A DNA stretch of 64,000 bases from Helichrysum umbraculigerum. Taxonomy: Eukaryota > Streptophyta > Magnoliopsida > Asterales > Asteraceae. Made by a program: the position numbers and the translations under genes. Numbering within the stretch: position 1 is the stretch's first letter; each line of letters starts with the position of its first letter. The stretch covers positions 106,637,277 through 106,701,276 of the forward strand of contig CATIUR010000005.1 in assembly GCA_949592205.1 (NCBI GenBank), read 5' to 3'. Positions 54,616-64,000 of this stretch are shown here, in pieces. The notes beneath the pieces are model-generated. The model had not been told where the DNA came from and made no database searches. It saw only the letters and a program-made list of their open reading frames with translations.

Positions 54616-57600
54616 ATGGCAGATCTTTTTAGCCACGGTAACACCGATCGTGACATTGACCAGGTATACATACAATGTATTTTAAATTCCTTATAATTAT
54701 AATTTGTCTGCTATTTTAAATATATTATTATTATTATTATTATTATTCAAATTATAATTATAATGTTATGTGTGTAATAGTTGTTATAACTGGAATTTTT
54801 TGTATGCTTGACAAATGATTAGAAAATTTAGGGCTTATTTGGCAGTGCAATTGAATATTCAAGGCTAGCAGTTGATTGATAGCTATAAGTAAGTGGATTT
54901 TGCATTTCCTTGTTGGTTTAGCTTGAATTGGTGATAATTCTTAAGTGCCAACATCAGGAGCTGAAAAGGTAGTTCTGTTGGTTTGAGTTATGGAACGAGA
55001 TGCCGTGGTTTTTGGGCGGATATATGAACGTTTCGATGGTGATTATGGTCGTGGGCATTGCGGAAGAAATGGTGGTAACTACAAAATGAGCAGTGAGCCC
55101 ATGACATGTGTGGCATGCCCACCATTTTGTGAACAAAAGGATTTACAATTAATGTATATGGAAATAAATCTTTTATAAAGTTACCTTTTTGAATTAATAT
55201 ATTTAGTGAGTAGATTAATTCTAAAACCCCCGAAACAAGGACTAGTATAAAATATAAAAGGCATAATCTTTTGCAACCAAACCACCACATATAATTGAAT
55301 AATGGCCAATAAGTATAGTATTACCTAATTACGGAAGTATTTACTTTACTACTTTAGGCTCAAGGGAACCAAAAAAGAGAAGTAAAGCCTATACTTAAGT
55401 AACTTTAGTTTGGAGAAACACTAATGCTCAGTGAAAGTTTTTTGTTTATAAAAGAAAAATAGATAAATGAAATGAATACAAAGACTTGTGGAAATTTGAG
55501 ATGTAGAGATGTGTGCATTGTGTAAGTTGCATGGGCTTTCGTTGATAGAAGAGAAGAATCTAACATGCTAAGACTTGAGCTAAACGATAAATACTTACGT
55601 GGAGAGAAATATTGGAAGGCTTAATGAGTAATGACTAGGTCTTGCTCTTTGTATGGCTCTTTTATTTTGGGTTGTAACTGTGCAATAGAAGGATTTGTGG
55701 TATTGTTGTACAATAATTTGAAAAGATTGAATGGCTCCCGCTTAATTCCCATAAAATAGGCTCAAACGTTGGAGTTGTGCCAATTAACTGCACTATTGGG
55801 CATGCGAAAATTCGCTCTGTATTTATATTGAGGCTTTATGGTATTTGCTATTTTTTCGTGCCTTTGGGTGATACATGGATTCATGCCTTGCAACCGTGTC
55901 TTTTGCCGTGTTTTTCCCTTGTATTAGTTGTATAGTATCCTACAAGAGATGTTCTGATATAAGCAATGAAATAGCATGAACTATTAGGTATATAAGACGT
56001 TTGTCGTATATGTGGTACATTGGACCAATATGAACCATTTGAAAGATTTTAAAATGATACTTGTTTTTTGGATGAGTAGATTTTAAATTGATACTTGTTT
56101 TCTGGATGAGTTATTGTTATATCCAAATTTGAACAAATTCATTCGGTGTTTTACAAATGCTTTTGCAACTAAAAGTTACATCCTTCTTATTTAGTCCTCT
56201 TACCTTTTGCAGGCATTAATTGCTCTGAAGAAGGGTGCTCAGCTGCTTAAATATGGTCGCAAGGGGAAGCCCAAATTTTGTCCATTTAGACTTTCACATG
56301 TGAGTTTTACAAATTGTCTTCTTTATGTAGTTTTTACAAATTGTCTTCTTTATGACACAACAATGTATAATCATTTGGTTAATACTTGTTCATGATTTTA
56401 AAATAAAATATGTAGTCTGTATTTCCGTAATATAAGGAAAATAATCAATTGATACCTAAAAGGAAACACATATTAACCAACCACCTATGTGAAACAACAA
56501 TAAGTATATATGGATTTGAAAAATAAGCACTTCTGTTGATGTCATTATAGAAAAAAAGATGCGCCTTTCTGGAGTATATTGTTTTTTATTAATAAAGAAG
56601 ACATATAAATCAGGGTTGTAAAAGTCGGCCTGGTTGGCTCCTAGTTGGGGACTAGTCAGGTTTTGGGAGTACTCCGACTCGATTAGGCCTAAGTCGGTCA
56701 ACGGGTCAAAGTTGGATTTAGTCGGTCAAAGTCGAATTTATTCGGTCAAAGTCAGATTTTTTGGTCAAAGTCGGTCTTGTTTAAAGTCAAAGCTGGTCAA
56801 GATTTTTTTAAGTATTTGAACAATTAAACAGTTATGTTTATGTTTCAAGAGAATTATGTTAAAGTTTATGTTTAGGGTTCTCATCTATATTTACACATAA
56901 TAGTTGAAATTAATTATTTAAATGTAACAAAAGTCAGGCAGACTAGTCCCTATGGGGTCCTGACCGACTAGTCCCCGACTACGACTTTTACAACCTTGAT
57001 ATAAATAAATTACATCAAAGTGCCAAAAACAAAAAGGTGGTAATTCCACATGTGAGGTTCCCAAATATGGGATAGTCACCAAATGGCGTACTCTCATCGA
57101 CACATTGTATGAATTGAACTTCATGTTCTTGCCAGTTAGTTTCTCATCTTGATTCTTGCCTCCTTTGGTTTGCTGTGAAGCTATCTAACCAATAGATTTA
57201 CTGTCTAGTAATCCTGTTAAGGCTTGTAAGATTAGGGGAAAATTTTCTCAATACCTATGGCGATGTATGTCTTAGGTAATTATTATGAGAACTGTTAGTA
57301 TCATCTAACATGCATTGGAATTGTTAGGATAATTAATTGCTTCATCTTTAAACATTTGTTTTAACTGTTCGAATTGTTATTTTTTTCTTATAATGTGACC
57401 TAGTGCCATATCGTAGTGGAGAGTCCCTCTAAATGAGTGTATAAATGCTCTCACTGTGTGTCGTTACCATCTTCTAACCAGTTGATGAATAATAATTCAT
57501 GAGGGATCACAAGGGCGAAATATAGTGATCTGCACTATGTTTTTTTTTTTTTTTTGCTATTTAATGAGTGATACTGACTTTGCAGGTTCCCCGTGTTTTG

Positions 57601-60600
57601 TAATTTTTTATATATAAATTATAAAAGGTTAACCAGAGGTGAATTTCCTCTTGCCAAAAAAAAGATTGATACTGACTTGTATATGAATATATAGGATGAA
57701 TCGACTTTAATTTGGATCTCAGGCAGTGGTGAAAGGAGCTTGAAATTGGCCTCAGTCTCTAGAATTATTCCTGGACAAAGAACGGTGAGTCTTTTACAGT
57801 CATAAGCATATATTGATATATAAATCGTATTGCTTTTTGGCTTCCTTTATATCATCATCTTCTAACATAAGCACAAAAGACATGATGAGTAATGCTTCTT
57901 TTAATGATCTACTAGGCTGTCTTCCGACGTTATCTCCGTCCTGAAAAGGACTATCTTTCATTTTCTCTCATATACAACAACGGGAAACGATCTCTTGATT
58001 TGGTTAGTAATTAATGTCATGGATATCCTTTCTCACATTCAAAAAGAGGTGGCAAAATGGGCGGGTCGGGTTACATGTCAAAACAGCTTCATGTCAAAAT
58101 CTGTAACTTTTTGGTGCCGGTCAACACTGTACGGGTTGAATTGACCCAACACACTCATTCGTTGAAAAGAATTAAACTGATCATAAATAATTCACGTATC
58201 TAATATGATTTCAAACGGTGTACTGTTTTACGTATCGAATTATAACGAGTTTTAGGATGTCTTTGCATCAAAACGACACTTTAAGCAACTTTAGACCCTT
58301 TCTACTTATTTTACCAGTTTTCTTAAAGTTAGTTTTTTTGTTTTACCTATTTGAACCATTAGAGAGGTAAAACATAACCACCCAAACTATCCTATTGGGT
58401 CGAAATTTCAACCTCTATTTGTAGATATATTATCTACTTCTGTCTATTAACTGTAGTGTTGTGTTTTAGATTTGCAAGGATAAAGTTGAGGCTGAAGTGT
58501 GGATTGCTGGCCTCAAAGCACTGCTTTCATCTTTACAAGGAGGTCGGTCGAAGATTGATGGATGGAGTGATGGAGGACTTTACCTCGATGTATGTTTTTC
58601 CGCATAGAAACTTCTTGTTTGTTATGATCATTATATCACAATATTTTTCTGTCGTTAACATGTAAAGGTATCTAAATGATATAATGCTCCATGTACGGGA
58701 ATCAGTAGATTAAGGACAATTGTCAGTATCCAAATATCTCTATGTCTGTGTATGTTAAGCTATGTGATTTACTTTATCTTGTCTAAGTTTGTTATTAGTA
58801 AAATTATAAATGCCCTTTTTCTTACCATTCATATAGTCTTTCTTTCTCTTTCCTTATATCGGCCATAGAATTTTGACAACGTCTGAAGTTCAGTTTCATA
58901 TGATTTCTCAATCTGTAACCTTATCGACATGGGGTTTTGTTTGAGATGGGTTCCCACTTCCCAGTTGTAGCATATATGAGATAAGATAAAGCAAAACTCA
59001 CGTCAGACAAATATCATCTAAAAATTCCTTTTAAACCATAATTTTTGAAGATGATAACAGATAATTATGATATCATTAGTTTCTAAATCATTGGGCTGCA
59101 TTTGTTAGCATCTGCATACATGGTAGTGTGGCATTCTTGTTAGCCCGTTGAAAATGCAACAATTCTTATGCTATCTGTAGGGCTTTTTTTAATCAGATTA
59201 TCTCAAATTTTGATCAATTTGCTCCAGGATAACAAAGATTTAGCATCAAACAGTGCAAGCGACAGTTCCGTTAGTGCTCCTATAGATCTTAGTTCCCCCG
59301 ACGTTTCCGTTAGTTCAAACCCAACTACTTCTCCTAAGAACTATCCTCCAGGGACTTCCACAAATTTTGAGAGATTGTATGCAGCTTCAGATCAAACAAA
59401 TATGCAACTAAAGGGTTCTAGTTCCGATGCTTTCAGGGTTAGCGTGTCTAGTGCCCCTAGCACTTCTAGTCATGGATCGGGCCCTGATGACTGTGATGCT
59501 TTAGGGGATGTGTATATATGGGGCGAGGTAATATGTGACAATGTCGTCAAGCTCGGCCCAGACCGAAGCATGAATTTTTTGAGCACGAGAACCGATGTGC
59601 TTCTTCCCCGACCTTTAGAATCCAATGTGGTTTTGGATGTAAATCACATCGCTTGTGGCGTAAGGCATGCTGCACTCCTGACCAGGCAAGGCGAACTCTT
59701 TACATGGGGTGAGGAATCAGGAGGTCGGCTTGGCCATGGTGTTGGTAAAGACGTTACTCAGCCTCGTCTAGTTGAATCGTTGGCTGCTTCCAATATTGAT
59801 TTTGTAGCATGTGGTGAATTTCACACGTGTGCGGTTACATCGTTCGGTGAGATGTATACATGGGGTGATGGTACGCATAATGTCGGGCTTCTTGGGCATG
59901 GTACAGATGTCAGTCATTGGATACCTAAGAGAATTTCTGGTCCTCTTGAAGGACTTCATGTTGCTTCAGTAACATGTGGTCCATGGCATACTGCTTTAAT
60001 AACGTCAGCTGGACAGCTTTTTACATTTGGTGATGGGACATTCGGTGTTTTGGGGCATGGTGATCGAGAAAGCGTCTCGTATCCAAAAGAGGTAGAATCT
60101 CTTTCGGGTTTAAGGACAGTTGCGGTTGCGTGTGGAGTATGGCACACTGCTGCTGTAGTGGATGTTATCGTTACACAATCTACTTCAACTATTTCTTCCG
60201 GAAAGTTATTCACATGGGGTGACGGAGACAAAAACCGTCTTGGTCACGGTGATAAAGAGCCTCGGCTTAAACCGACGTGCGTGCCCGCACTCATTGACTA
60301 CAATTTTCACAAAGTTGCATGCGGGCATAGTTTGACTGTAGGTTTGACCACATCAGGTCATGTTTATACAATGGGAAGCACTGTTTACGGTCAGCTTGGA
60401 AATCCTCAATGTGATGGGAAACTACCTTGTTTAGCAGACAGTAAAGTTTTGGCTTCATCCGTTGAAGAAATTGCTTGTGGTGCATATCATGTGGTGGTCT
60501 TGACGTCAAAAAATGAGGTTTATACATGGGGGAAGGGAGCGAACGGGAGACTAGGCCATGGAGATGTTGAAGACCGTAAAGCACCAACTGTTGTTGAATC

Positions 60601-62443
60601 TTTGAAAGATCGACACGTTAAGTATATAGCTTGTGGATCAAACTATACTGCTGCTATATGTGTTCATAAATGGGTTTCGGGTGCCGAACAATCTCAGTGC
60701 GCGTCCTGTAGGCAGGCCTTCGGATTCACTAGAAAGAGGCACAACTGTTATAACTGTGGGCTTGTTCATTGCCATTCCTGTAGCTCAAAGAAAGCACCAC
60801 GAGCTGCCCTAGCTCCTAATCCTGAAAAACCATACCGTGTATGTGATTCATGTTTTACAAAGTTGAGTAAGATGGCTGAAACTGGGATCAATAGCAGACG
60901 GAATGTCAAACCCAGGTTATCGGGTGAGAACAAGGATAGGCTAGATAAAACAGAGCTAAAATTAGCAAAATCAGGGATGCTTTCTAATCAAGATTTAATT
61001 AAACTCTTAGATAACAAAGCAGCTAAGCAAGGAAAGAAAGGTGATGTATTTCTTGGTCGGTCATCTCAAACTCCATCTTTAATGCAGCTCAAAGATGTTG
61101 TGTTATCAGGTGATTTTCGCCGAGCGATTCCTAAACCAGTTAATATACAATCTGGTGTTGGTTCAAGGTCGGTGTCCCCGTTCTCCAGAAAATCGAGCCC
61201 TCCACGTTCTGCGACACCTGTTCCTACAACATCCGGGCTTTCTTTCTCCAAAGGGGTTGCCGACAGTCTGAAGAAAACAAATGAGCTTTTGAATCAAGAA
61301 GTTCTTAAATTGCGTGGGCAGGTACGCCGTAGAAAAGTGGTGGCAAAATGCGGTTGGGTAATTTTGGGTCAAAATGGTTTTTTAATACATGCTGAAACAG
61401 GTTAAGTCAGATTTACCCAAGGTTGAAAAAGTCGTAAGTCGGGGATTAGTCGGTCGGGACATTTTACGGACTAGTCGGAGACTAGTCGGATTTTGACTTT
61501 TATTGACTTTTTTAGCATTTAAATAAATTTCAAAATTATATATGAATAAATATAAAACTGGTACATGAAACTGGCGTGTTAATGAAGTTCCAATTGAGCA
61601 CCTGGAGTACAAGGAACCCAATTTGCGATGAAACTGGTAATTTGTTATTTTTAAAAAAGTTGACCATCGTTGACCAGCCCAAAAACCTGTCTTTGACCCG
61701 CCTTTGACCCAAAAAACCCGTCTTGCCCCCACTAATCCCGTTTTTTTCGCTTACCGACTTTCCGACCGACTTGGCCATGGATTAGTCGGTAGCCAGGATT
61801 AGCCGACTAATCCCCGACTAATCCCGACTTTTCCAACCCTGGATTTACCTGATAGTCTGATAAACTTTTTGTCAAATGTTTTTGATATTTTGATAACAAT
61901 TAGCGTGTCAAATATGATTGAAAGAAGTTTACATTATCGTGAACATGATTGAGTAAAATGTGATAGAAGATTTTATGCATTATGAATAGACTTTGGGTGT
62001 TTTTCAATCTTTTTGTTTTGTTAAAAAATTAAAAATAATTCTATTAGAGATAAAGCATAACTTGTTACTACCCATACATAAGTACGTGTGTCAAATTTGC
62101 CGCCTCTTCACAACCTCATAAGAAGGTGGCTGCTTTATATTCTGTTTGAGCAATCATTTTACTAAAAGATAACTTGAATCGACTCATTGTGCCGAATTGG
62201 CATCTTGTCACAATCTCATAAGGTGTGCTGCTTTGTATTCTGTTTTGAGCATCTGTTTTCCTGAAATGGCCTTTATTTTTTTGTACCCTTTAAAAGGTTG
62301 ACAGCCTGCGGTATCAATGTGACATTCAAGAAGTTGAGGTTTTAAAATCAAGAAAAAAAGCTCAAGAAGCTATGCTGTTGGCTGCGGAAGAATCTGCTAA
62401 ATGTAAAGCTGCGAAAGATGTGATAAAAACTCTGACGGCCCAG
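54616..62443 (+). CDS. PRAF/RLD family protein (PH-RCC1-FYVE), 3' end outside window
   Basis: Seven exons, all phase 0 with GT-AG introns: 54616-54663, 56213-56299, 57695-57784, 57916-58002, 58470-58589, 59228-61321, 62297-62443 (891 residues). Residues 1-144 form a PH domain (ALIALKKGAQLLKYGRKGKPKFCPF, SRIIPGQRTAVFRRY). Seven RCC1 units follow (VYIWGE, LFTWGEESGGRLGHG, MYTWGDG, LFTFGDG, LFTWGDG, VYTMGST, VYTWGKG). Then a FYVE finger with the plant variant RKRHNCYNCG and a Ser-rich linker; exon 7 is coiled coil. The family's C-terminal BRX domain must lie right of the window. The family binds phosphoinositides and acts in vesicle trafficking; RLD members work with LAZY proteins in auxin transport. 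No defect is seen, so it looks like a working host gene. Confidence 0.95.
54664..56212 (+). other. PRAF intron 1
   Basis: A long first intron of 1,549 bp with an ATT microsatellite at about 54728-54750. I recognise no transposon or gene in it. Confidence 0.7.
56611..56998. mobile_element. hAT-like MITE in PRAF intron 2
   Basis: The 388-bp element has ends CAGGGTTGTAAAAGTCG and CGACTTTTACAACCTTG and a perfect 8-bp target duplication ATATAAAT (56603-56610, 56999-57006). The interior repeats GTCGGTCAAAG and GACTAGTC motifs. No coding capacity. Confidence 0.9.
58045..58416. mobile_element. Small TIR element, second MITE family, in PRAF intron 4
   Basis: Left end AAGAGGTGGCAAAATGGG and right end complement of GAAATTTCAACCTCT are imperfect inverted repeats. 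The interior TTAGAGAGGTAAAACATAAC matches a segment near 62045-62060 in intron 6, supporting one family. I found no clear target duplication. Confidence 0.5.
61335..62108. mobile_element. Second-family MITE in PRAF intron 6, split by another MITE
   Basis: Left end AAGTGGTGGCAAAATGCGG and right end complement of CAAATTTGCCGCCTCTT resemble the element at 58045. Without the nested insertion (61418-61841 plus 8 bp) it is about 342 bp, close to the 372 bp of the other copy. Confidence 0.5.
61418..61841. mobile_element. hAT-like MITE in PRAF intron 6
   Basis: Ends CAAGGTTGAAAAAGTCG and CGACTTTTCCAACCCTG match the intron 2 element, and a perfect 8-bp duplication GATTTACC flanks it (61410-61417, 61842-61849). 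The interior again has GACTAGTCGG motifs. Length 424 bp. Confidence 0.92.
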
Positions 62444-63162
62444 GTTAGTCTTTCTGAAAGTATATGTTTTTGTTTGTTAGCTTGTGTAAGGTATGGGGAG
62501 GACGGTCATGTTGGGTAACTAGTTAGAGTGGGTAACGTATTAAGTGCATTTAGAATGGGTTGCTGACACACGATAACATTTTTTTGAATATTATATTTTT
62601 CAAACAATCTTTTTTTTTTTTATTATCCATGTAAAGCATAAACTAAAGTTAACTATTGGCCATCTGAGTTGTATTCCTTTAAAGCCAATTGCTACTATTT
62701 CATCCGTGCCCTATTAAATGCCACCCCAATTGATACAATCTTATATTATATATATACTAGATTATAAACCCGTGTGTATACACGGGCCATTGAATTTCAT
62801 ATTTGATTTTTATAAGTTATTATGCATAACTGAATGATGTTTATGATAATCATATGGTTACAAAACAATATGTTCAGAATTTAATGTAAGGTGCTGATCA
62901 AATTATCATAATTTAAAATTAATAACAAATGTTTCTGATAAGTATCCTAATTAATTTTAAAATAATGCGCCACATGTAATTTGTCATGTTTGTATTTTAT
63001 CCCTTCGTAGAATAAATTCATTAAAAGGTAATATTTTAATAATAAATGTGTTTATTATATATAATTTAAGATATATATATATGTAGGAATGGGATCCTGT
63101 GAAAACAAGGATATAAAAGAAAACCGGTGAAAACAGATCTCATCCCTTGATTTGAATAAGCT

Positions 63163-63211
<49 letters not shown>

Positions 63212-64000
63212 GGTTGTTATTGCCATCTCCTCTAGGTTGCATATTAATTGTTGCACGTCATAATGTGCTTTTATTGAAAACACCATATCTTACTCTTGGA
63301 TATTTGTAGGTCAGCTTTTCTTATTATCTAACCTGACCTTACTTCACATGATTTTAGCGCCACTCTTTCGGTTCTGAAATATCACCCTGTAACAGTTGCA
63401 ACAATTTCCATTTGGGATGTCACGAGAGATTTGTGAGACTTTTATTTTTGGCAATAGTTGAAACTGATTCTGCTTATATGTTTACTATTGTCGCTGAAAA
63501 AGATATTAATTGTAGTATGAGTCCTCTATTTTGTTGTAATTGAGAGCAAATTAAAGTGCTGGACTAAACGTCACACATCTCTTTAAATATCTGCTAGTCA
63601 AATAATGCAATTTTCTCTGGAAGGAGAACAAATTTAGGAGCTTTTTCTAATGGATTATAAAGTAAAGTGTAGTCTGATCAATGGATGGGGTAAAAAACAT
63701 ATATTTTAAGTCACATCATTATAATTATTATTTAGTGGTAGTGATTAACGTGAGTCGTGAAGTATTTGTTTTTCCATATACTTAGACTAAGAGCCGTGTT
63801 ATTCCAACATCAACTATGTATGAACAATTTAAAGGCCTATTGAGAGTGTTTATCATAGCTTTTCGAGGTAATTGCGTTCCACTTATGAATACTCTGACAG
63901 GCAGTGGCGAATCTAGGATCAAATCTCACGTGGGTCGATAACTAAGTTGAGACAACAAAACGCAAATGTTAGGATGTCTAGATGGATTGATCCGGGTCGG
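62444..64000 (+). other. PRAF intron 7, runs to the right edge
   Basis: No exon of the gene is recognised in these 1,557 bp. It contains a hairpin (CCCGTGT-GTAT-ACACGGG near 62770), a TA microsatellite (63164-63209) and, from about 63902, CAGTGGCGAATCTAGGATC, which looks like the terminus of a plant hAT-type element running off the window. Confidence 0.5.

Noticed and set aside
61322..61405. C-terminal extension of the PRAF frame past 61321
   Set aside because: Reading passes a GT donor into a MITE; exon 7 at 62297 continues the family coiled coil in phase.
63080..63150. GGGATCCTGTGAAAAC-type sequence as a transposon terminus
   Set aside because: Reminiscent of known plant repeats, but I could not find the other end or a duplication.

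Overview
This window looks like nuclear DNA of a flowering plant, most probably a eudicot of the daisy family (Asteraceae). Reasons: intron-rich genes with GT-AG junctions, chromodomain-bearing Ty3/gypsy elements primed by initiator tRNA-Met, a Copia element with the long acidic/lysine-rich 3' ORF that I associate with Asteraceae, Stowaway and hAT-like MITEs, and a plant-specific PH-RCC1-FYVE (PRAF/RLD) gene. The family assignment is inference. I see no rRNA, tRNA or CRISPR locus.

Layout. 1-3943: 3' part of a Copia element (extra ORF, polypurine tract, 3' LTR), apparently inserted in the 5' LTR of a Tekay-type Ty3/gypsy element (Tekay-1). 3944-12837: the rest of Tekay-1, with near-identical LTRs but a broken gag-pol. 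Tekay-1 itself sits in the 3' end of a plus-strand Tat/Athila-like element (12838-15464). 16228-27045: minus-strand Tat/Athila-like complex with three related LTRs, a degenerate gag-protease region and no visible reverse transcriptase; one LTR carries a Stowaway MITE. 27046-28174 and 42603-43325: an older region with a possible split gene and tandem repeats, interrupted by 28175-42597, a complete and young Tekay element (Tekay-2) with perfect 5-bp target duplication, intact 1546-aa gag-pol and two extra ORFs upstream of gag. 43335-54172: a Mutator-like element (MULE) with two convergent multi-exon genes, an Ulp1-type cysteine protease on the plus strand and a FAR1/MURA-type transposase on the minus strand, both with a few disabling mutations. 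54616 to beyond the right edge: the only clear host gene, a PRAF/RLD gene with seven visible exons; its introns have collected several small DNA transposons.

The main signals I would follow up are: (1) a palindromic motif, TAACACATGTGTTA and variants, that fills nearly all introns and the intergenic spacer of the MULE but is absent from its exons; (2) separate, private arrays of short palindromes in the LTRs of both Tekay elements, and short direct-repeat motif arrays in other elements; (3) two extra ORFs in Tekay-2, one ending in a hydrophobic tail-anchor-like segment; (4) a Copia insertion whose inferred target is the exact centre of one Tekay-1 palindrome. All similarities were judged by eye; no database or alignment program was used.
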